Shown one piece after another: positions 57,638-64,000 of a stretch of DNA of 64,000 nucleotides. The position numbers and the translations under genes were made by a program. The stretch's first letter is position 1, and each line of letters begins with the position of its first letter. This DNA comes from Paenibacillus ehimensis NBRC 15659 (GTDB lineage: Bacteria > Bacillota > Bacilli > Paenibacillales > NBRC-103111). The stretch lies in contig NZ_BILX01000033.1 in NCBI RefSeq assembly GCF_004000785.1, forward strand, positions 1 to 64,000. Direction: 5' to 3'. A model generated the notes under the pieces. The model had not been told where the DNA came from. It ran no database searches and saw only the letters and a program-made list of their open reading frames with translations.

Positions 57638-59939
57638 TCTGGCACCGTTATACGAGCCGCAGAGCGGAGTTTTGACCGTACAGTACGCACCGGACGAACA
57701 GACCGTCCTTACGGAAAATCCGCCCCGGTTTACCTGGATTCCGGCGCAGTTGGAGCATGACCGGTACGTGCTGCAAATGTCCCGCAGCGCCGCGTTTGCG
57801 GAGGAGGAAACGGAGACGGTCGAGCCGATTCCGTATAATTTGTATACGCCGGACCGTCCGCTGAAGCCGGGAACGTATTACTGGCGGTACGCGCTGCTGA
57901 CGGACGATGAAGCGGGCCGCACGGCCTGGAGCCGGGTGCGGCGCTTCACCGTGCCCGAAGGGCTGCCCGAGACGCCGCTGCCGTCGCCGGGGAGCCGCTA
58001 TGCGCAAGCCTCGGCGGCACATCCGCGGCTGTGGCTTCAGGCTTCCGAGCTGCCGGACTTCCGCCGCAGGATCAAGGAAGATCCGTCCTATTGCGGCTGG
58101 GAGACGTTCTACGAGCGCTCCGTCCAGCCATGGATCGGGCGCGAGCTCATCGCGGAGCCGCAGCCGTACCCGGACCACAAAAGGGTCGCAGGCCTGTGGC
58201 GGAACATGTACCTGGACTGTCAGGAAGCGCTGTATGCTATCCGGCATTTGGCCGTGGCCGGCGTCGTATTGGAGGATAAGGCGCTCATCGGGCGAGCGAA
58301 GCAGTGGCTGCTGCACGTAGCAGGCTGGAATCCCGAAGGAACCACTTCGCGTGATTATAACGACGAAGCGTCGTTTCGGGTAGCGGGGGCGCTTGCCTGG
58401 GGCTATGACTGGCTGTACGACGCATTGAGCGAAACGGAGCGCGAGCTGGTCCGCGGCTCGCTGCTTAAGCGAACGGGACTTGTAGCGTATCACGTGATGG
58501 AGCGGTCCAAAATCCACCACGTGCCGTTCGACAGCCACGCGGTACGCTCGCTGTCCAGCGTGATGGTGCCCTGCAGCATCGCATTGCTTGGGGAAGAGCC
58601 GAAGGCGCAGGAATGGCTCGATTATACGCTCGAATATTACGCCAACCTGTACACGCCGTGGGGAGGCGCGGACGGAGGCTGGGCGGAAGGTCCGATGTAC
58701 TGGACGACCGGCATGGCGTTTGTGACCGAAGCGTTCAATCTGCTCAAAAACTATACCGGCATCGACTTTTACCGCCGTCCGTTTTTCACCAAAACCGGCG
58801 ATTTTCCATTGTACTGCTTCAGTCCGGATACGCTGCGCGCCAGCTTCGGCGACCAGTCCACGCTCGGCGATCCCGTCAGCTTGAAAACCGCCTTCAACAT
58901 CCGCCAGTTTGCCGGAGTAACCGGCAACGGTCTGTATCAGTGGTATTTCGAGCGGGTCAAGGAGATCGATACGGACTCGGAAACGAAGTTTTACAATTAC
59001 GGCTGGTGGGATTTCCGGTTCGACGAAATGATGTACCGCCACGATTACCCCGCGATCGAGCCGGTTCCGCCGACGGAAGCGTCGATCGAGCCGGTCAAAT
59101 GGTTCCGGGATGTCGGTTGGGTCGCTTTCCATGAGAACATGGCCGACCCGGAGCGCCATATCCTGCTGCTGACGAAAAGCAGCAAGTACGGCTCCGTCAG
59201 CCACAGCCACGGCGATCAGAACGGCTTCCTGCTGCATGCCTACGGCGAGCCGCTTGCCATCGAGAGCGGCCATTACGTCGGTTTCGGCAGCACAATGCAC
59301 CGGAACTGGCGGAGGCAGACGCGTTCCACCAACAACATTCTCGTGGACGGGCTCGGCCAATACGCCGGAACGGATAAAGTGCTGGCGATGGAGGCTTCCG
59401 GCATCGTCGAGGCGGCAGAACAGCGGGACGGTTACGGCTATTCCCGCTGCAACGCGACGGCGGCCTATCGCCATCACGTCCCTTACTTGAAGCGTTATGT
59501 CCGCGAGCTGTATTTTTTCGGGAAGTCGTTTGTCGTCGTCGTGGATCTCATCGATCTGGAACGGCCCGGACGCGTCGAGTGGCTGTTCCAGACGCTGTAC
59601 GAGATGAAGCTGTCCGGACAAGCGTTTCAAGTGCAGGGCCGCAAGGCGGATATGGACGGGCGCTTCGTCTACTGTTCCTCCGGCGAGCTGGAGCTGACGC
59701 AGCACAACGAATTTACGGACGTCGATCCGGCCGAGTACGAAGGGCTGCCGGTCCATTGGCATTTGAAAGCGGCGACGAAGGAAGCGCGCAGCCATCGGCT
59801 CGTCACCCTGCTGGTGCCCGTTAAGCACGGAGAGCCGAAGTACGTCTCGTATTTTCTGGACGATCAGGATCACGGCGTCCATTTGTATTTTACGGAGAAC
59901 GGGGTAACCCGCAAAGTCGAGGTGCCTAAGGCTTATTAA
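57630..59939 (+). CDS. Heparinase II/III-like lyase 2 with DUF4962-type N-terminus
   Basis: 769 residues, no signal peptide. An N-terminal beta domain (P-R-F-T-W-I-P, about 1-115) is of DUF4962 type, followed by an alpha/alpha-toroid (about 130-470, Trp/Tyr-rich, with R-N-M-Y-L-D-C-Q-E-A) and the heparinase II-like region S-H-S-H-G-D-Q-N-G-F-L-L-H-A-Y-G (about 520-535) and T-N-N-I-L-V-D-G-L-G-Q (about 570-580). The layout matches heparinase II (PL21)-like and oligo-alginate-lyase-like enzymes. GGAGGAGAGCGCC precedes ATG 57630, which lies in the end of the first lyase gene. The operon ends at the terminator at 59970. Confidence 0.83.
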   Translation: MSSLAPLYEPQSGVLTVQYAPDEQTVLTENPPRFTWIPAQLEHDRYVLQMSRSAAFAEEETETVEPIPYNLYTPDRPLKPGTYYWRYALLTDDEAGRTAWSRVRRFTVPEGLPETPLPSPGSRYAQASAAHPRLWLQASELPDFRRRIKEDPSYCGWETFYERSVQPWIGRELIAEPQPYPDHKRVAGLWRNMYLDCQEALYAIRHLAVAGVVLEDKALIGRAKQWLLHVAGWNPEGTTSRDYNDEASFRVAGALAWGYDWLYDALSETERELVRGSLLKRTGLVAYHVMERSKIHHVPFDSHAVRSLSSVMVPCSIALLGEEPKAQEWLDYTLEYYANLYTPWGGADGGWAEGPMYWTTGMAFVTEAFNLLKNYTGIDFYRRPFFTKTGDFPLYCFSPDTLRASFGDQSTLGDPVSLKTAFNIRQFAGVTGNGLYQWYFERVKEIDTDSETKFYNYGWWDFRFDEMMYRHDYPAIEPVPPTEASIEPVKWFRDVGWVAFHENMADPERHILLLTKSSKYGSVSHSHGDQNGFLLHAYGEPLAIESGHYVGFGSTMHRNWRRQTRSTNNILVDGLGQYAGTDKVLAMEASGIVEAAEQRDGYGYSRCNATAAYRHHVPYLKRYVRELYFFGKSFVVVVDLIDLERPGRVEWLFQTLYEMKLSGQAFQVQGRKADMDGRFVYCSSGELELTQHNEFTDVDPAEYEGLPVHWHLKAATKEARSHRLVTLLVPVKHGEPKYVSYFLDDQDHGVHLYFTENGVTRKVEVPKAY

Positions 59940-59969
59940 TCCTGTTGACGAAAACCGGGCAACCATTCA

Positions 59970-60015
59970 AAAAGCTGCCAAAAGGATAGCACACTATCCC
60001 TTCGGCAGCTTTTTT
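59970..60015 (+). terminator. Rho-independent terminator of the lyase operon
   Basis: AAAAGCTGCC and GGCAGCTTTT pair, with an inner GGATAG/CTATCC stem-loop, followed by TTTTTT. Confidence 0.88.
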
Positions 60016-60822
60016 GGCGTGAAAAATTTTAAGTATTTGAAAAAGTGCTTTCCGAGCCTGTCAGCTATATACGAAACAAAATGGATGGTCAATAGACCGT
60101 TTTTTCTTTTTTGACCATGGGATGACCTAATAATCCACACCTTTTGTCATCATTCGACAAAATGTAAGAACGTGGAAGTCGAATTTTCTGAATCGCCTAT
60201 GTTAAGCGTTTGTAAAAATGTCTAATTATTGAACAAAAGTTTATAATAGATTACAAAATAGGTCTTTACTACCATGTTAAGATTCCCTAATAATTGTATA
60301 TAATTAGCAGGTGTTGGGTATTTTGTAATCGCATAGAAGGGGGGTGACAACCGGATGTTCTCACGAAGGCCTTCTTGGATTTTGAATGCCGATGAAAGCT
60401 TTCGCGTACAGCGGAAAAAACCGCAAACAATTTGCCCTTCGTCAGCTCCGGACAAAAAAGCTCCATAACCTGGAAGTTGCTTGAAGTCAGCCAGCTCCAT
60501 CTCAAACATCTTGGTCAATCCACGTTCTGTTCATCGCATCAGGAAACCGCATCCGCATTATTTCTAAAACACAAGACCTTACTCCTTAGTCTACATCACG
60601 ACCCGTTTTCAGAACAAATTTCGAATCCTACAGGAATACCTGAGGGGAGTCTGCAGCATGACGAATCGATAAATTATCCGGGTTCCGCCCTTGTTGCAGG
60701 CGATGTTACCGTATGCCAGGCGTTTTTAAACAGAGGGTAAGAACAGAAGAAGCCACATCATGGAGGTAAGCCCTTAACTATCTTTAATGACGGATTAAAT
60801 GATACCTGAGGAGAGATATGAT
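60016..60822. other. Gene-poor stretch ahead of the diaminobutyrate gene
   Basis: 800 bases with an AT-rich first half. An inverted repeat ATGGTCAA-N18-TTGACCAT lies at 60085-60118. A 37-codon frame at 60355-60468 (M-F-S-R-R-P-S-W-I-L-N-A-D-E) follows AAGGGGGGTGACAACCGG and is the only one with a plausible ribosome site; it is basic and has no recognised family. Overlapping frames on either strand look random. No promoter for the next gene was identified with confidence. Confidence 0.35.
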
Positions 60823-62109
60823 ATGACAGTGAACACATTCGAAGCCTTGGAATCCAATGTTAGATCTTATTGCCGTTCGTTCCCGGACGTTTTCGTACGG
60901 GCTAAAGGCTCCGTCCTATATGCTCAGTCCGGCAAGTCTTACATCGACTTTTTTGCCGGCGCGGGCGCGTTGAATTATGGACATAATAACGACTTTATCA
61001 AAGAACGGCTTATCCATTATTTGCAATCGGACGGTATCAGCCACGGACTCGACATGTACACGTCGGCCAAGGAAACGTTTCTGCAGACATTTTCGGACAA
61101 GATTCTTAAGCCACGCGGTCTGAACCACAAGGTTCAATTCTGCGGTCCGACGGGAACCAATGCGGTAGAGGCGGCCTTCAAACTGGCGAGAAAAGTCAAG
61201 GGCCGCACTGGCATATTTGCCTTCATCGGCGCATTTCACGGCATGTCGCTCGGCAGCTTGGCCGCAACCAGCAGCTTGTATCACCGCGAAGCGGGCGGAG
61301 TTCCGCTGCACGACGTCACCTTCATGCCTTTCCCTGCGGGCTTTATTGACGGTTTGGACACGATCGGATACATGGAGGCGATTCTGACGGACGACCATTC
61401 CGGCATCGCCAAACCGGCTGCGATCATTCTCGAAACGATCCAAGCGGAAGGCGGTCTGAACGAAGCGCCGATCGAATGGCTTCGCCAGCTTCGCGATCTG
61501 TGCGACCGTCACGATATTTTGCTCATTTGCGACGAAATCCAAGTCGGATGCGGACGGACGGGTCCGTTCTTCTCCTTCGAGCGCGCAGGCATCGTTCCCG
61601 ACTTGGCCGTGCTTTCCAAATCGATCAGCGGTTACGGGCTGCCGATGTCCCTGCTGCTGCTGAAGCCGGAGCTTGACGTCTGGAAGCCGGCGGAGCACAA
61701 CGGCACGTTCCGGGGGAACCAGCTTGCTTTCGTCGGCGCGACGGCGGCTCTCGAATTCCGCGAACAGACCGGATTGGAGGCGGAAACGGAACGCAAAGCG
61801 AAATTCGTCGAACAGTTCTTGAAAGAGCAAATTTTGCCGATCGATCCGCGTCTCACTGTAAGAGGCAGAGGGCTTATCTGGGGAATCGACACGTCGGGCA
61901 GCGAAGATGAGACGCTCTCCAAAGCAATTGCTTCGCGCTGCTATGAGCTCGGGCTTATCATCGAGCGGGCGGGACGTAACGATGCGGTCGTCAAGCTGAT
62001 GCCGGCGCTCACGATTCCGATGGAGGAGCTTGCCAAGGGCTGCGAGATTTTGAAGCAGGCCGTAACGGAATGCTGCGCATCGAACTTGCTTCAACCGGAA
62101 TTGGTCTAA
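60823..62109 (+). CDS. ectB: L-2,4-diaminobutyrate aminotransferase (EctB-like)
   Basis: 428 residues of class III aminotransferases. ATG 60823 follows GAGGAGAGATATGAT. V-R-S-Y-C-R-S-F-P near the start, F-F-A-G-A-G-A-L-N-Y-G-H-N, G-P-T-G-T-N-A-V-E-A-A (about 105-115), C-D-E-I-Q-V-G-C-G-R-T-G (PLP Asp in D-E-I-Q, about 235-246) and the PLP Lys in L-S-K-S-I-S-G-Y-G (about 266) are those of EctB. It makes 2,4-diaminobutyrate from aspartate semialdehyde and glutamate. No ectA or ectC is adjacent; diaminobutyrate in Paenibacillus is a building block of non-ribosomal lipopeptides, and an Sfp-type gene follows. Confidence 0.88.
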   Translation: MTVNTFEALESNVRSYCRSFPDVFVRAKGSVLYAQSGKSYIDFFAGAGALNYGHNNDFIKERLIHYLQSDGISHGLDMYTSAKETFLQTFSDKILKPRGLNHKVQFCGPTGTNAVEAAFKLARKVKGRTGIFAFIGAFHGMSLGSLAATSSLYHREAGGVPLHDVTFMPFPAGFIDGLDTIGYMEAILTDDHSGIAKPAAIILETIQAEGGLNEAPIEWLRQLRDLCDRHDILLICDEIQVGCGRTGPFFSFERAGIVPDLAVLSKSISGYGLPMSLLLLKPELDVWKPAEHNGTFRGNQLAFVGATAALEFREQTGLEAETERKAKFVEQFLKEQILPIDPRLTVRGRGLIWGIDTSGSEDETLSKAIASRCYELGLIIERAGRNDAVVKLMPALTIPMEELAKGCEILKQAVTECCASNLLQPELV

Positions 62110-62175
62110 AGCCCGACCGGCGGGAGACGGAGTAGAGAAATCATATTCGGTTCACCATTTTATTTGGGGAGTTGA

Positions 62176-63750
62176 ATGTTATTGATGAATAAAAGAGTTC
62201 TGACGTTACTGTTGTCATGCCTGCTGCTTTGGGCTGTCGTTGCAGCGCCTGCTTCCGCTGCCGCACCCGACCCGAACTTATCTGGCGTTCCCGGAACTTG
62301 GGCGCCCGGCGCTACACCGAGCAACCTGAATCCGAACTACCCCGTCATTCTGTTCGTCCAAGGCTTAACAGCTAACGCCGGAACTTGGTACAAAACGAAC
62401 GATATGTACCAAACGGCTTACAATAACGGGTATCAAACCGCATTCGTCGAGCTGTACGATTCGGGTGGCCCGTCGAAAAACATGTGGGATAACGGCAAGC
62501 TGCTTGCCGATAAAATCGTGGAAATTTCCAAGGCGTTCCCGGGCAAAAAGCTCGTGATCGTCGCCCACAGCAAAGGCGGGGTCGATTCGCAAACGGCTCT
62601 TGTCCATTACGGTGCGTATCCGTACGTTTCGCACGTCGTCACTTTGGGAAGCCCTCACCACGGGTCGCAGCTTGCCGACTTGGCTTACTCCGACTGGGCG
62701 GGATGGCTGGCGGAGCTGATCGGTTATAAGACCGAGGGCACCTACTCCATGCAAACGTCTTACATGAACTATTTCCGTTCGATTACCGATACCCATGCCA
62801 ACGCTTCGAAAAACAAGATTTACACATTCGCCGGCGACGGCTGGCACGATTCAGGTCCGATTTACCTTCTCGGAGGGCTGTACTTGTCGAAATTCGGTCC
62901 GAACGACGGCGTCGTGACGGTCAGCAGCGCTCATAATCCGAAGGGCACGATGGTGAAGATCGGACCTTGGGACCACAAGGTGGTTCATAACGGCACGCCG
63001 ATGTTCCCGCTGATCAAGCCTTATTTGACAGCCACGGCCGGATTGGCGGCAGAAGCGGAAGGCAGGGGACAAAGTGCGGCGCGGGCAACGGGTCCGCTGG
63101 ACCTGGTTCAACCCGGCAGCACGCTGATTCGCGGGGGCAAGCATGAAAGCACCGCCGTGGAGCGTTTTCTCGTTGAGAATGACGTGCGGAGCATCACGTT
63201 CGACTGGATTGCCGATCAACCGGCCGACCGTCTGGAATTGATTGCCCCGAACGGCGAGAAAAGAACGATCGACGTCAAGGTGGAGCAGGATCAGGAGATG
63301 TTCAAAAACGGCTGGCACCATACCGCTGTCGTTACCAAGCCGGAGCAGGGCGAGTGGACGCTGCAGGCGCAATCCAAAAAGCCCGGCGCACATTTGCTGA
63401 CGGTTCAATACGATTCGGCTCTTTCCGATTCGCTCAAGCTGACGACAAAAGACAAGCATAAATTCCGTATCGAAACCGACGGCAGCAGCGGACTCTCCTC
63501 CAACAAGCTGAACGTTCATTACAATGTGAACTTTATCCCTGAGCAAGGCAATCCGGGCAAAAAGCAAATTCAATCGTTGAAAAAACAAGCGGTAGCAGGC
63601 GCGAATAACGAATTGGATCTGACGGCAGCCCAAGAGCCGGGCGTCTACCAAACGTCCGTCGAAGTCCAGGGTGTGACGGCACAAGGCGTTCCGTTCGAAA
63701 GATCCATGCTCCGCTCGGTCTATGTCGATAAACAGGGGGGAAGGCACTAA
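62176..63750 (+). CDS. Secreted alpha/beta-hydrolase lipase
   Basis: 524 residues with a signal peptide (L-T-L-L-L-S-C-L-L-L-W-A-V-V) ending A-S-A-A. N-Y-P-V-I-L-F-V-Q-G-L-T precedes the fold, the nucleophile is Ser in V-I-V-A-H-S-K-G-G-V-D (A-H-S-x-G), and D-G-V-V-T-V-S-S-A and the following H-K-V-V-H-N-G give candidates for the acid and His. About residues 290-520 form two beta-sandwich-like domains (rich in Q-S-A/V-x-P strands). GGGGAGTTGA precedes ATG 62176. It resembles secreted triacylglycerol lipases of Bacillales. Confidence 0.8.
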   Translation: MLLMNKRVLTLLLSCLLLWAVVAAPASAAAPDPNLSGVPGTWAPGATPSNLNPNYPVILFVQGLTANAGTWYKTNDMYQTAYNNGYQTAFVELYDSGGPSKNMWDNGKLLADKIVEISKAFPGKKLVIVAHSKGGVDSQTALVHYGAYPYVSHVVTLGSPHHGSQLADLAYSDWAGWLAELIGYKTEGTYSMQTSYMNYFRSITDTHANASKNKIYTFAGDGWHDSGPIYLLGGLYLSKFGPNDGVVTVSSAHNPKGTMVKIGPWDHKVVHNGTPMFPLIKPYLTATAGLAAEAEGRGQSAARATGPLDLVQPGSTLIRGGKHESTAVERFLVENDVRSITFDWIADQPADRLELIAPNGEKRTIDVKVEQDQEMFKNGWHHTAVVTKPEQGEWTLQAQSKKPGAHLLTVQYDSALSDSLKLTTKDKHKFRIETDGSSGLSSNKLNVHYNVNFIPEQGNPGKKQIQSLKKQAVAGANNELDLTAAQEPGVYQTSVEVQGVTAQGVPFERSMLRSVYVDKQGGRH

Positions 63751-63759
63751 CCGACGCCT

Positions 63760-64000
63760 ATGACGATTGAAGTTTACGCGGTCCGGTTATCCGGGGAGCC
63801 CGAGGCCGGCATCATGCAGCAGCTGAACGATTGCGTATCGGAAGAAAAGCAGGCGAAGGCCGCAAGACTGAAGCAGCCTGCGGACCGGTGCAGAACGTTG
63901 GTCGGGGAAGCGTTGGCACGGTGGCTCATCGGGCAAAGATGGGGCCTTCGCCCTTCGGATATCCGCTATATCTATAATGCTTACGGAAAGCCGTCTTTGG
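63760..64000 (+). CDS. 4'-phosphopantetheinyl transferase (Sfp type), partial
   Basis: The first 80 codons, running off the window. M-T-I-E-V-Y-A-V-R-L, S-E-E-K-Q-A-K-A-A-R-L-K-Q-P-A-D-R-C-R-T-L-V-G-E-A-L-A-R and D-I-R-Y-I-Y-N-A-Y-G-K-P match Sfp, whose R-T-L-x-G-x-x-L-x-R and Y-G-K-P are conserved. It loads the phosphopantetheine arm onto carrier proteins of NRPS or PKS enzymes. The gene starts 10 bases after the lipase gene; AACAGGGGGGAAGG is a rather distant ribosome site. It suggests that a biosynthetic cluster continues beyond the edge. Confidence 0.85.
   Translation, partial: MTIEVYAVRLSGEPEAGIMQQLNDCVSEEKQAKAARLKQPADRCRTLVGEALARWLIGQRWGLRPSDIRYIYNAYGKPSL

Noticed and set aside
57648-59966. 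772-codon open frame on the minus strand
   Set aside because: It is a shadow of the lyase gene on the plus strand. The plus frame has family motifs, a ribosome site and operon overlaps; the minus frame is rich in Arg/His/Gln and matches nothing.
60222-60518. 98-codon minus-strand and 102-codon plus-strand (60432-60740) frames
   Set aside because: Neither has a ribosome site; they overlap each other antisense and show no family pattern.

Overview
The window looks like a chromosomal segment of a spore-forming Paenibacillus-type Firmicute. The evidence is a complete set of gerP-type spore-germination genes, Bacillales-only small families (YfhH, YktB, YutG-type PgpA, DUF1292, DUF3231), a YesM/YesN two-component pair beside an LplB/YtcP-type sugar transporter, a Bacillus-type Fnr with a C-terminal cysteine cluster, and LexA boxes of the GAAC-N4-GTTC type. 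Most of the window is moderately GC-rich with strong GGAGG ribosome binding sites. The stretch from about 24.0 to 29.1 kb is clearly AT-rich and looks acquired.

Layout. 0-9.6 kb: a MacB/FtsX-like ABC export operon (ATPase, membrane-fusion lipoprotein, large permease, second ATPase with an AbrB-like tail), a scrap of a lost solute-binding-protein gene, an intact solute-binding protein and a large secreted protein. 9.7-16.7 kb: a GbsR/MarR-type regulator, an RND exporter, its adaptor lipoprotein and a secreted protein that is a paralogue of the one ending the first operon. 16.8-18.0 kb: pgpA, a small ORF and a three-tRNA cluster (fMet, a second CAT tRNA, Leu). 18.1-20.7 kb: a GerPF-like gene, a divergent Hsp20-fold gene and gerPA-PB-PC-PD-PE, with the same CATATACT motif upstream of each unit. 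20.8-24.0 kb: a VOC protein, small conserved proteins, an SOS-type promoter driving a WYL-like mini-protein, a MazG-like protein and a DEDDh exonuclease.

24.0-29.0 kb is accessory DNA lying around two copies of tRNA-Val(GAC). It holds a phosphodiester glycosidase, a type I toxin-antitoxin-like module, a frameshifted PAAR-like gene with a small partner, and a decayed fragment of a mobile-element DNA polymerase III alpha gene. 29.1-47.7 kb is mostly core functions: methyltransferase, PilZ protein, a candidate structured ncRNA, a phosphotransferase, YfhH, Fnr and a degenerate MobA-like gene each with a possible Fnr site, divergent PAP2, a GGDEF-histidine-kinase fusion, MBL hydrolase, a second SOS-controlled gene, a HAD phosphatase, arginine decarboxylase, MFS, GNAT, TetR, universal stress protein and others.

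47.8-60.0 kb is a glycan-uptake and degradation locus: two permeases and a binding lipoprotein, a YesN/YesM-type pair, an SDR dehydrogenase and two large heparinase II/III-like lyases in an overlapping operon. A large two-tier inverted repeat sits just ahead of the response-regulator gene. 60.8-64.0 kb starts what may be a lipopeptide or siderophore cluster: a 2,4-diaminobutyrate aminotransferase, a secreted lipase and the first part of an Sfp-type phosphopantetheinyl transferase cut by the window edge.
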